DNA of 8,574 nucleotides from an uncultured Eubacteriales bacterium (GCA_900554855.1 USIZ01000045.1:1-8574); one strand, 5' to 3'. Numbered from the stretch's first letter, positions 1-6,260 are shown. The notes: generated by a model not told the origin, from the letters alone. Numbers and translations: made by a program.

Positions 1-536
1 GACGCCTTGCTCTGGATGGAGCCGAGGAAGGCGGGCTGGGAGAAGATCTCCCCCTCCTCGCCGCCGGTGCTGAACAGGAATCGGTAGAGTGCAAAGCCGC
101 CGGCCGCCAGCAGGGCGAGCACAACGGCCAGAATGGAGACCGTATAATCCAGTGCGGTCTTCTGCTTGATGGCAGAGATGATGCCGAAGGGGATGCCCAG
201 AAGGACCGTCACACCGACGCTGAGCACGCCCAGGCGGATCGTCACCCACACGCGCTCGGCGATAGAGGTGGTGACGGCACGGTTGGTCATGTAAGAGGTG
301 CCCAGATCAAACCGGGTGACCACACCCCAGATGTACTGTCCGAGCTGGACCAGAAAGGGCTGATCCAGACCCATTTCATGCTGAACCTCGTCATACTGCT
401 CCTGAGTGTAGTTGTCCGGCATCTGGTTGAGCACCGGGTCGCCGGGCATCAGATAGCTCAGGGAAAAGACGATGATCATAACACCGATCAGTACGGGGAT
501 CATCTGGAGCAGGCGTTTGAGGATATACTTTATCAT
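1..536 (-). CDS. ABC transporter permease, DppB/OppB family (partial, C-terminal part outside window)
   Basis: Reads on the minus strand from ATG at 536 (GGAGG a few bases upstream) as an open frame of 178 codons to the window edge. The start MIKYILKRLLQMIPVLIGVM, then LMPGDPV (residues 29-35), the HEMGLDQP block (53-60) and LGIPFGIISAIKQ (113-125) followed by LDY are typical of the first permease of peptide/nickel ABC importers. Such a permease forms half of the membrane channel that accepts substrate from the binding lipoprotein encoded just upstream. Helices are visible at about 10-30, 98-122 and 132-155. The EAA loop that contacts the ATPase would lie outside the window. After about residue 140 the expected family motif (a proline/phenylalanine 'xPxFxxG' helix and 'WLPxxG') is not seen. 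Instead there is an unusual helix followed by an acidic, hydrophilic tail (residues 157-178). The family call is secure for the first 135 residues; the rest is unexplained. Confidence 0.88.
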   Translation of the reverse strand, partial: MIKYILKRLLQMIPVLIGVMIIVFSLSYLMPGDPVLNQMPDNYTQEQYDEVQHEMGLDQPFLVQLGQYIWGVVTRFDLGTSYMTNRAVTTSIAERVWVTIRLGVLSVGVTVLLGIPFGIISAIKQKTALDYTVSILAVVLALLAAGGFALYRFLFSTGGEEGEIFSQPAFLGSIQSKA

Positions 537-570
537 ATTGTTTCCTCCTTATTTGCGGTGCTCTGGGCCT

Positions 571-602
571 GCTCCCGTCCGTCCGATGGGACGGACGGGA
601 GC
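571..602 (-). other. Intercistronic stem-loop between binding-protein and permease genes
   Basis: A perfect 14-bp inverted repeat (GCTCCCGTCCGTCC at 571-584 and its complement at 589-602) has a 4-nt loop. It lies 27 bp past the binding-protein stop and 35 bp before the permease start, on the transcribed side of both. No T-run follows on either strand, so it is not a normal intrinsic terminator. By analogy with the malE-malF spacer, such a hairpin may protect the upstream mRNA from 3' exonucleases, giving more binding protein than permease. This role is inferred. Confidence 0.6.
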
Positions 603-628
603 GAAAGGTCACATTGCGTCGGATGCGA

Positions 629-2263
629 TCAGCCGATCACAGAGATGTTCCGCAGAGAGGGGGAACCGGTGATGGGAATGTCGCAGGTGCCGATACGGGA
701 GTTGTAGGCATAAGCGGTGCTCCACTGGCCCACGGGAACCATGCTGTGGTGGTCATAGAACCAATCCTGCACGTCGCTGTAGATCTGTGCGCGCTCGCTG
801 TCGTCTGTGGTGCCGCGGCCCTTCTCCAGCAGGTCGATGATCTCGGGATCGCTCTGGGCGGTGCACTTGTAGGCGAAGCTGTCGCGGTAGAAGGTGTAGA
901 CGTCGGCGGCCTCGTTGGTGGCGGTGGCGATGGCCGCACCGTTGATGAAGAAGTCGGTGCCGCCGGACTGGGTCCAGTAGTCGGCAACGGCGGTGGACTG
1001 GTCAAAGCTCTCCACGTTGACCTTGATGCCGATCTGCTCCATGTAATACTGGAAGCTCTCGGCGATCTTGGTGGAGGTGCCGGCGGTGTTGGTGACGAAG
1101 GTCAGCTCCGGGTTGGAAATGCCGGACTCTTCGACCAGCTTCTTGGCGGCGTCGGGATCATAGGTGTAGGCGTGGCCGTCCTTGAAGTAGGGGTTGGACT
1201 CGTTCAGTGTGGACTTGGAGGGAGTGGCCAGAATGCCCCAGGCCTGATCGGCAATGGCGGCGCCGTCGGTGCCCAGGCAGATGGCCTCGCGGATCTTGTC
1301 GTTCTTCAGGATCTCGTTCTCAGGGCTGAGGACGATGACAGCAGAGGCGTTGGAGCTGACGGGGACATAGGTGCCCAGGCTGGAGTCGGCGGCGATCTCG
1401 TCGCAGTCGTCAGCGGTCAGGTTGATGGCCACGTCGATGACGCCGTTCATGTAGTCGGCCATCATGGTGGTGTCGTCGGTGTACTTGTAAATGGTGATCT
1501 CCTTGGCGGAGGCGACGCCCTCGTCGGCCTCGTCCTTCATCCACCAGTCGTCCCGGCGCTCAAAGGTGATGGACACGTCGGTGGTGCTCTCCTTCACGGT
1601 GTAGGGGCCGGAGCCGCAGACGGAATCCTTGGAGAACCAGTCGGGGCTGTCGCCCAGGCCCTCGACGAAGGACTTGTCCATGACGAAGATGTTCAGGCCG
1701 GACTGCCAGGGGCCGTAGGGCTGAGTGTACTGCAAGTACAGGGTCATGCCGTCGTCGGAGATCTTGGAGTTGTCGAAGTCCACCACGGTGAAGTTGGTGG
1801 CGCCGCGGGGAGACTGGGCAAAGCGCTGCATGGAGTAGAGCACGTCTTCCATGGTCATCTGGTCGCCGTTGGAGAAGTAGATGTTGTCCTTCAGGGTGAG
1901 CACCAGCTGGTTCTCGGCATCCGTGGACCACTCATAGCTCTTCAGAATGTCGGAATACCACTTGCCGTCGGAGCCGATGCTGAACAACTGGTCATAGAGC
2001 AGGTAGCCGGCGGCGGTGGAGCACTCGGTGCTGAACAGCTGGCAGATGTCGAAGTGACCGAGGAACTGCTGAGCGGTGGAACCGACCGCGATGGAAGCCT
2101 CGGTGTCGATCTGACCGGCAGCTGTGCTGGTGGCTGCGCCGCTCTGGGAGCCCGCATTGGACTTGCCGCTGTCGGCACTGCCGCCGCAGGACGCCAGTGA
2201 GAACACCATGGTGGCCGCAAGAGTCAGGCCGGCAATGCGTTTGAAGATGCCTTCTTTTTTCAT
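629..2263 (-). CDS. ABC transporter substrate-binding lipoprotein, family 5 (peptide/nickel type)
   Basis: This 544-residue extracytoplasmic solute-binding lipoprotein captures a substrate, probably a peptide or similar small molecule, and delivers it to the permease encoded downstream. The N-terminus is a lipoprotein signal: MKKEGIFKR, a hydrophobic stretch (11-22), and the lipobox LASC with the lipidated Cys at residue 26. A Ser/Gly/Ala-rich linker follows (27-50). The family-5 signature is clear at about 122-148 (LTLKDNIYFSNGDQMTMEDV, then LYSMQRF), after the usual 'SDGKWYSDILKSYEWS' strand. The end NSRIGTCDIPITG...LRNI fits the family C-terminus, and the length is normal (500-560). The start is chosen from GGAGG located 9 bases upstream and from the signal peptide. 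It is first in a minus-strand operon with the permease. The substrate cannot be told from sequence: family 5 also carries nickel, oligosaccharides, opines and glutathione. The divergent AraC gene is its likely regulator (inference). Confidence 0.93.
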   Translation of the reverse strand: MKKEGIFKRIAGLTLAATMVFSLASCGGSADSGKSNAGSQSGAATSTAAGQIDTEASIAVGSTAQQFLGHFDICQLFSTECSTAAGYLLYDQLFSIGSDGKWYSDILKSYEWSTDAENQLVLTLKDNIYFSNGDQMTMEDVLYSMQRFAQSPRGATNFTVVDFDNSKISDDGMTLYLQYTQPYGPWQSGLNIFVMDKSFVEGLGDSPDWFSKDSVCGSGPYTVKESTTDVSITFERRDDWWMKDEADEGVASAKEITIYKYTDDTTMMADYMNGVIDVAINLTADDCDEIAADSSLGTYVPVSSNASAVIVLSPENEILKNDKIREAICLGTDGAAIADQAWGILATPSKSTLNESNPYFKDGHAYTYDPDAAKKLVEESGISNPELTFVTNTAGTSTKIAESFQYYMEQIGIKVNVESFDQSTAVADYWTQSGGTDFFINGAAIATATNEAADVYTFYRDSFAYKCTAQSDPEIIDLLEKGRGTTDDSERAQIYSDVQDWFYDHHSMVPVGQWSTAYAYNSRIGTCDIPITGSPSLRNISVIG

Positions 2264-2329
2264 TGTGTTTCCTCCTCATTTGGTTTGGTTCGGTTTGCGT
2301 CCTCAGCCGCCGTCAGCACTGCGTTCCAG

Positions 2330-2367
2330 ATTATATTATATGGTGTGGGACCGACGCCTGATGTCGG
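2330..2367 (-). promoter_or_regulatory. Candidate promoter of the importer operon with inverted repeat over its -35 region
   Basis: On the minus strand TATAATATAAT (2340 down to 2330) gives two overlapping perfect -10 hexamers, about 65-75 bp before the binding-protein start. No sequence resembling TTGACA sits 16-18 bp upstream of either. That position is instead covered by the inverted repeat CCGAC-N7-GTCGG (2351-2367). A good -10 without a -35 is typical of activator-dependent promoters, and the repeat is a reasonable operator candidate. Neither role is proven. Confidence 0.4.
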
Positions 2368-2443
2368 AGGGGACGGAAACCAGCGGCCAGCGTTGGCGGG
2401 GTCTGGGCGGCCGCTCGATCATGGTTCGCAGTATAAATTGGTC

Positions 2444-2485
2444 GGATGTCAAACGCAAGGTAGAAGAAATGACCTGGGTGTCAAA
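2444..2485. promoter_or_regulatory. Candidate regulator half-sites: spaced direct repeat TGTCAAA
   Basis: GGATGTCAAA (2444-2453) and GGGTGTCAAA (2476-2485) differ at one base in ten and start exactly 32 bp apart, about three helical turns. Two exact copies of a heptamer on one face of the helix in a regulator/operon intergenic region are compatible with AraC-type half-sites. Such pairs are, however, more often about 21 bp apart. The copies also read TTGACA on the minus strand, but no -10 is correctly placed for either. Confidence 0.25.
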
Positions 2486-2657
2486 TCCCGCCCTGAGTGC
2501 TGGAAGAGCAGTGCCAGATCCGGTCAGAAAGAGGGTGGCAAAACGATGAATGACAGTGTGATATTCTGAAGCACGCACTCATTAACCGACTATTATGCGT
2601 ATATTTTCGACAAAACATGAGATTCTGCCAATTTTTTATACAAAATGTTACACTGAA

Positions 2658-2672
2658 ACAACCAACGGTTGT
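2658..2672. promoter_or_regulatory. Small palindrome upstream of the regulator promoter
   Basis: ACAACC-AAC-GGTTGT is a perfect 6-bp-arm inverted repeat ending 21 bp before the -35 of the regulator promoter. Its size and position fit an operator. The arms are short, so chance cannot be excluded. Confidence 0.25.
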
Positions 2673-2693
2673 CACTCATTTTGGGCGGATTTC

Positions 2694-2723
2694 TTGAAAG
2701 CAGCGTCACAGGTGAGCTATAAT
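2694..2723 (+). promoter_or_regulatory. Candidate sigma-A promoter of the AraC/pseudo-nucleotidase unit
   Basis: TTGAAA (2694-2699), an 18-bp spacer and a perfect TATAAT (2718-2723) precede the regulator gene by about 70 bp. Two further TATAAT hexamers follow at 2724-2729 and 2737-2742, so the exact start site may vary. The strong consensus suggests steady basal expression of the regulator, unlike the divergent promoter. Confidence 0.6.
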
Positions 2724-2794
2724 TATAATGAATTTATATAATAGTATGATATCGTGGCAGGGCGCTGCCCGGCGGAAAGGGAACGACATTTTCT

Positions 2795-4360
2795 ATGAAG
2801 CAAAAGCGCAACAATCTATTCCCGGTTTTTCTGAGTACACTGATGATCGCTCTGGCATTTGGTGCGCTTGTCCTTGCGGCGGGAACTGCCATGCCCCGGG
2901 GCGGAGCTACACTGCTGCTGCTCATTGCTGCCATGGGCGCTGCCGCTGCTGTGGTCACCGGGCTGAAAAAATACCGCTTCTCCTTCCATAAGTCCTGTCA
3001 GCTGCTGCCCCAAAAGCTGGCGGAGGAGCTGGACGGACTGAACACGGGCGATCAGTTTGAGCTGCTGTGCCGCCGCTTTGCAAAGCAGAACGAGGAGTTC
3101 AACGCCATGAGCGTGGAGCGTCTGCTGGGGCGTCTGCTGGCGGATAACTCGCACACGCAGGTGGTGGAAAATCTGGGAGAGCGGCTCCAGTCGATCCTGC
3201 ACAGCGAGGCCTTCGGTTACCGCTGGACAAGCTACTGTCTGGTCCATGTCCGGCTGGAGGATTACGAATCCTATATGCTCAGCAACTGTGACGGGCGGCT
3301 GCTGCTGAAGGATCTCCGGCGGATGTACGATGTGGTGAACCATGCCTTTGACACCATGCTCAACCAGACCCACACCACCCACAGCGTGGAGCAGAAAAAC
3401 AGCTGCGTGTTTTTGGTCAATCTGAACGGCACCACCCCGGATACGCCCCGGGCAGAGCTGGAGCGTATGGTGGATGGGCTCTGCGATGCCTGCGGCGATG
3501 TGGTGCGGGAGCTGGCGGAGTCCTTTAATGTTTCGCTGGCGGTGGCCGTATCCACTCCGTTCACCGATGTGGCCGAGACGCACAACACCTACGAATGGCT
3601 GCTCACCCTGCGGGAGTACAGCGATTTTATCGGTTCCTCCAAGCCGGTGCTCGGACCGGCGGATTTCGGTCAGTTCATTTCCACGCCCCACGCCGCGCCG
3701 GTGGATATGGAAAAGAACTACTACTCCGCCCTGCTGGCCGAGGACTTCGAGCGGGCGGAACAGGCCATTTACGAGCTGGAGCGCTATGCGCTGAACAACA
3801 ACGGCTACAGCATCTCTACTCTGAAGAACATCATGAAGCTGTGTCTTGGAACGGCAGAGGAGGTTGCCACCTCCAACACCATTTCCGCCGTCAGTGTGGC
3901 CTCTACCGACTGGCGGCAGGGCATCGAGACCTGCGAGACGCTGGACGAGCTGAATGCGTTGATCCACCGTTTCTTCCAGTTCCTCGTCACCCGTTCCGAG
4001 CCGCGCCAGCATGAGTGCTCCAATACGGCTAAAAAGATCCTGACGTTCCTGGACGAAAATTACACCTGTCCCGATCTGTCCATTGCCATGCTGTCCGACT
4101 CCCTGTCTCTGAGTCCCTCCTATATCTCCCGTATTTTTAAGCGGGAGACGGGTCAGAACGTGCCGGATTACATCCATGAGAAGCGGGTGCGCCAGGCCAA
4201 AGAGCTACTGGCCTCCACCGATCAGTCCATCAGCGACATTGCCCAGCGGGTGGGCTACTCTACCGCCTGGACGATGAACCGCATTTTCAAACGCATTGTC
4301 CATATGACCCCCGGCGCATGGCGCCAGCTGGCCCAGTCCGGGCAGGAGGCCCCCTTATGA
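2795..4360 (+). CDS. AraC-family transcriptional regulator with N-terminal two-helix membrane hairpin
   Basis: This 521-residue protein is probably a membrane-bound DNA-binding regulator. Two hydrophobic segments (about 9-29 and 37-55) are joined by a very short, Pro/Gly-containing loop, so almost nothing is exposed outside. A helical stretch (about 64-135) leads to a central region (about 140-290) whose strand/helix pattern, for example YCLVHVRLEDYES and CVFLVNLNG, resembles the degenerate GGDEF-like domains of some large YesN-like AraC regulators. This domain reading is tentative. The C-terminus is clearly AraC/XylS: first helix-turn-helix about 428-452 (LSIAMLSDSLSLSPSYISRI) and second about 478-511 (ISDIAQRVGYST, then MTPGAW). 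The second differs from consensus where FxxxFKxxxGxTPxxYR would be expected: VHMTP replaces TGMTP and WR replaces YR. The ribosome binding site (GGAAAGGGA, 2774-2782) is rather weak and distant. It overlaps the next gene by ATGA and is divergent from the importer it probably controls. Confidence 0.85.
   Translation: MKQKRNNLFPVFLSTLMIALAFGALVLAAGTAMPRGGATLLLLIAAMGAAAAVVTGLKKYRFSFHKSCQLLPQKLAEELDGLNTGDQFELLCRRFAKQNEEFNAMSVERLLGRLLADNSHTQVVENLGERLQSILHSEAFGYRWTSYCLVHVRLEDYESYMLSNCDGRLLLKDLRRMYDVVNHAFDTMLNQTHTTHSVEQKNSCVFLVNLNGTTPDTPRAELERMVDGLCDACGDVVRELAESFNVSLAVAVSTPFTDVAETHNTYEWLLTLREYSDFIGSSKPVLGPADFGQFISTPHAAPVDMEKNYYSALLAEDFERAEQAIYELERYALNNNGYSISTLKNIMKLCLGTAEEVATSNTISAVSVASTDWRQGIETCETLDELNALIHRFFQFLVTRSEPRQHECSNTAKKILTFLDENYTCPDLSIAMLSDSLSLSPSYISRIFKRETGQNVPDYIHEKRVRQAKELLASTDQSISDIAQRVGYSTAWTMNRIFKRIVHMTPGAWRQLAQSGQEAPL
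4344..4349 (+). promoter_or_regulatory. Ribosome binding site fixing the start of the pseudo-nucleotidase gene
   Basis: AGGAGG lies inside the end of the AraC gene, 7 bases before the ATG at 4357. An earlier in-frame ATG at 4318 lacks such a site and would add a non-signal prefix before MKYRGFFPLL. The 4357 start is therefore preferred and gives an ATGA stop/start overlap with the regulator. Confidence 0.8.
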
Positions 4361-5175
4361 AATACCGCGGATTTTTCCCATTGCTGCTGACAGCACTGCT
4401 TATACTGTCGATCTGCGTCACCGGTGCCGCTGCCATCGAAAAGCCGCTGACGCAGGCGCAGAGCGACTTCACTGCGGAGGGCGCGTTGGGCGCGGGCTGT
4501 TCCGAGTCTGCGCTGGGCGACCTGCTGGCTGACGCGGCGCTGGAGGAGACCGGGGCGCAGATGGCGATCCTCCCCGCAGGCGTGATGACCGGCACGCTGG
4601 AGAAGGGAGCGGTGTTCCAGAGTGATGTGGAGCGCGTCGTCCCGGAAAATGCCGAGCTGGTTACGGCTCGGCTCACCGTCGCCGACCTTGCCGCCCTGCT
4701 GGAGCAGGGGGTGTCGAAGTTGAGCCGCAATGAGTCGGAGCAAATCGACGCGACCTCTGCCTGGGACGGCTTTCCACAGGTGGGCGGCTTCAGCTGGGAG
4801 TATGATGTGTCCGCCCCGGAGGGGGAGCGGCTCCAGTACATCCGCTATGACGGACAGGAGCTGGAGCTCACCGACTGCCAAAGCACCTATATGGTGGTGA
4901 GTGTCCCTGCCCTGTTTGACGGGTCTATGGGCTATCCGGCCTACTCCTTTGAGCGTACCGGCACAGAGCTGCGGCAGGCCCTGCGGGACTACTGTTCCGC
5001 CCGGGACAGTATCGCTGTCCCCGCCAGCCGCTCTACGGCGATCGGGACGGCCAGTTATCCCATAAAAGACCGACTTCCGGTTATGGCCGTCGTCATTGTC
5101 GGCGTTCTGATCGCACTCGTTGCATCTATCCCCAAGTGGAAGGAGGAGAAGCATTTCTCGTTCCGGGGAAAGTGA
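4357..5175 (+). CDS. Membrane-anchored stand-alone 5'-nucleotidase C-terminal-like domain protein
   Basis: This 272-residue protein has a signal peptide (residues 1-26, hydrophobic core then GAAA before the likely cleavage), an extracytoplasmic domain (about 30-235), one helix (about 241-258) and a short basic cytoplasmic tail. The domain matches the substrate-binding C-terminal half of UshA/5'-nucleotidases in order: ESALGDLLADA (50-60), TGAQMAILPAGVMTGTLEKG (65-84), SDVERVVPENAELVTARLT (89-107), FPQVGGFSWEYD (139-150), YMVVSVPALFDGSMGYPAY (178-196). The metallophosphatase domain is absent, so no hydrolysis is expected. By ungapped alignment with UshA as I recall it, residues that hold the nucleotide are changed. 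The Arg of GGxR is Thr78, Phe and Asn of PFGN are Glu97 and Ala99, the second stacking Phe is Ala185, and the Asp of GGDGY is Met191. It is translationally coupled to the transmembrane AraC regulator. A ligand-sensing or signalling partner role is inferred, not shown. Confidence 0.75.
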   Translation: MKYRGFFPLLLTALLILSICVTGAAAIEKPLTQAQSDFTAEGALGAGCSESALGDLLADAALEETGAQMAILPAGVMTGTLEKGAVFQSDVERVVPENAELVTARLTVADLAALLEQGVSKLSRNESEQIDATSAWDGFPQVGGFSWEYDVSAPEGERLQYIRYDGQELELTDCQSTYMVVSVPALFDGSMGYPAYSFERTGTELRQALRDYCSARDSIAVPASRSTAIGTASYPIKDRLPVMAVVIVGVLIALVASIPKWKEEKHFSFRGK

Positions 5176-5238
5176 TTTGCATTTTGTCCAGAAATACAGG
5201 CATTTCGAGCGTACACGCCGCATTCACGGCTGCACGCA

Positions 5239-5274
5239 GGCCCCGCCGCAGATTTCTCTGCGGCGGGGCCTTTT
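5239..5274 (+). terminator. Strong intrinsic terminator of the regulator unit
   Basis: A perfect 14-bp stem (GGCCCCGCCGCAGA at 5239-5252, complement at 5257-5270) with loop TTTC is followed at once by TTTT and ATCT. It lies 63 bp past the pseudo-nucleotidase stop and closes the two-gene unit. The stretch 5176-5238 holds nothing recognisable. Confidence 0.9.
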
Positions 5275-5289
5275 ATCTGGGCTGGACTA

Positions 5290-5318
5290 TTGAAAAGTGA
5301 GCCATTCTTTGCTATTGT
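5290..5318 (+). promoter_or_regulatory. Candidate promoter of the YcxB-like gene
   Basis: TTGAAA (5290-5295), a 17-bp spacer and TATTGT (5313-5318) lie just after the terminator and imply a leader of about 135 bases. The -35 is good and the -10 moderate. The leader itself shows no clear riboswitch or hairpin. Confidence 0.45.
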
Positions 5319-5446
5319 TAAACGAAGTGCTCCCTGCGGCGAAACAAGGGGGAAGGAAAAACTGACCGAGATGCAGACCGGGCCGGAGTATGGCGTCGGC
5401 GGACGATCTGCGGGCAAGCGTTCAGAAACCACCAGAGACAGATGTG

Positions 5447-5451
5447 AGGAG
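5447..5451 (+). promoter_or_regulatory. Ribosome binding site fixing the start of the YcxB-like gene
   Basis: AGGAG lies 7 bases before the ATG at 5459. The in-frame ATG at 5390 has no comparable site and would add a polar 23-residue prefix that does not fit the family, so 5459 is chosen. Confidence 0.75.
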
Positions 5452-5458
5452 AGACGGA

Positions 5459-6052
5459 ATGACAGAGGAAACATTTACGCTGACCGTTACCGGCGTCACG
5501 CGGGAGGAATATTTGCAGGGCAGTACGGAGAGCGCCCGCCGCGCTTACCGACTGATGGCGGGGGCCGCGGTCGTTATCTGCATTTTGATCGAAGCGGCGG
5601 CCAAGAACTTCACCTTGAAGGGGGTGTTCTGGCCGCTGGGGATCTATGTCGCGGGGGTGCTCGCGTGGAATGTGCTGGTGCGGGTCAACTACAAGGGTCA
5701 GCTGGACTCCATCGACCCGGTCACCTATGAATTTGACGCCCAGGGCTGGAGCGTGACCGTGGGCGAGAGCCGGACGGAGGTCGCATGGGCGCGCACGCCA
5801 ATGCTGCGCAGGACAAAGGCCTGCATCTTTGTCTATAACAGCGGCACCACCTCCAATATGCTGCCGCGCAGACTTCTGACGCCGGAGCGGGAGCAGCAGC
5901 TTTTTGACTGGTTCCAGGCCAGCCGCGCCCAGGCAAAGGCATACCGGAAGGAGCAGGAGAAAAAGGATCGGGAGGAGTTCCGCAAGGAATACCAGTCCGT
6001 CCGCATCACCGGCCGGGGCCCCGCATGGGGTCCGTTTCGCCGGAAAAAGTGA
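5459..6052 (+). CDS. YcxB-like membrane protein
   Basis: This 197-residue protein has a short N-terminal strand-rich segment (TFTLTVTGVTREEYLQ, 5-20) and two membrane helices (about 31-48 and 54-76). The soluble domain (about 85-155) matches the YcxB-like pattern: a YEFDAQGWSVTVGESRTEVAW strand set, then CIFVYNSGTTSNMLPRRLLT and a final helix beginning TPEREQQLFDWF. The last 45 residues are highly charged (KEQEKKDREEFRKEY) and end in a basic GRGPAWGPFRRKK, probably cytoplasmic. The family is widespread in Firmicutes but its function is unknown, so none is given. It stands alone between a terminator upstream and a terminator downstream. The stated start depends on the ribosome binding site at 5447-5451. 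Confidence 0.75.
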   Translation: MTEETFTLTVTGVTREEYLQGSTESARRAYRLMAGAAVVICILIEAAAKNFTLKGVFWPLGIYVAGVLAWNVLVRVNYKGQLDSIDPVTYEFDAQGWSVTVGESRTEVAWARTPMLRRTKACIFVYNSGTTSNMLPRRLLTPEREQQLFDWFQASRAQAKAYRKEQEKKDREEFRKEYQSVRITGRGPAWGPFRRKK

Positions 6053-6062
6053 GCAAAACAGT

Positions 6063-6102
6063 GAAATCCGCCTTTCTGATCTTATTCAGAAGGGCGGATT
6101 TC
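6063..6102 (+). terminator. Intrinsic terminator after the YcxB-like gene
   Basis: GAAATCCGCCTTTCTGA (6063-6079), loop TCTTAT and TCAGAAGGGCGGATTTC (6086-6102) form a 17-bp stem with one G-T pair, 10 bp past the stop codon. The following AGCTTTATACTTCTCTTTT is T-rich but interrupted, so termination may be incomplete. On the minus strand the exit side contains TTTT several bases away, so partial two-way action is possible. Confidence 0.75.
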
Positions 6103-6214
6103 AGCTTTATACTTCTCTTTTGCGCCTTGGGCGAAATTAGTGCAAAGGACTGGGGCGGAACTCTGCGAGGCTCTTGCGTGCAAATATCGAAGATAGGATT
6201 TTTTTAACAGGCTG
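6103..6214. other. Gap between the two convergent-zone hairpins
   Basis: No gene, promoter or family RNA is recognised in these 112 bases. A run of seven T at 6199-6205 is not preceded by a good hairpin on the plus strand. Confidence 0.4.
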
Positions 6215-6243
6215 AAGGCTCTGACGGTCGTCAGAGCCTTTTG
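6215..6243 (+). terminator. Second hairpin terminator in the convergent zone
   Basis: AAGGCTCTGAC (6215-6225), loop GGTC and GTCAGAGCCTT (6230-6240) form a perfect 11-bp stem followed on the plus strand by TT, giving TTTT in all with the stem end, then GATC. It lies 18 bp beyond the murC stop on the murC exit side. On that strand, however, the T-run after the stem is only two bases. It may end murC transcripts weakly and act as a backstop for plus-strand read-through. Confidence 0.6.
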
Positions 6244-6260
6244 ATCTAAACTGTTAAAAC

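Larger units (their letters stand above)
2264..2794. other. Divergent intergenic control region
   Basis: These 531 bp lie between the importer operon (minus) and the regulator unit (plus). No convincing gene is seen: short open frames lack ribosome binding sites and recognisable products. From the left it holds an A/C-rich leader for the binding-protein gene, including three TGGTT-like pentamers at 2281-2295, and a -10-like element with a CCGAC/GTCGG inverted repeat. A GC-rich stretch follows, then two spaced TGTCAAA copies. A switch to AT-rich DNA occurs from about 2570, ending with a palindrome and the regulator promoter. The length and asymmetry suit a regulated divergent promoter pair. 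Confidence 0.7.

Noticed and set aside
571..602. Hairpin as an intrinsic terminator
   Set aside because: No T-run follows on either strand and the operon continues, so it is listed as an intercistronic stem-loop instead.
614..2200. Long plus-strand open frame of 528 codons
   Set aside because: It lies antisense to the binding-protein gene, is Gly/Val/Ala-rich without domain features and has no ribosome binding site. The minus-strand product has a lipobox and family motifs.
2336..2578. Small minus-strand open frame (80 codons) upstream of the importer operon
   Set aside because: There is no ribosome binding site or recognisable product, and it would run across the likely operon promoter.
2816..4177. 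Minus-strand open frame of 453 codons
   Set aside because: It is antisense to the AraC gene and arises from GC-rich codon bias; its translation is Gln/His/Val-rich with no family resemblance.
4255..5223. Minus-strand open frame of 322 codons
   Set aside because: It is antisense to the pseudo-nucleotidase gene, which has a signal peptide, an anchor helix and a ribosome binding site.
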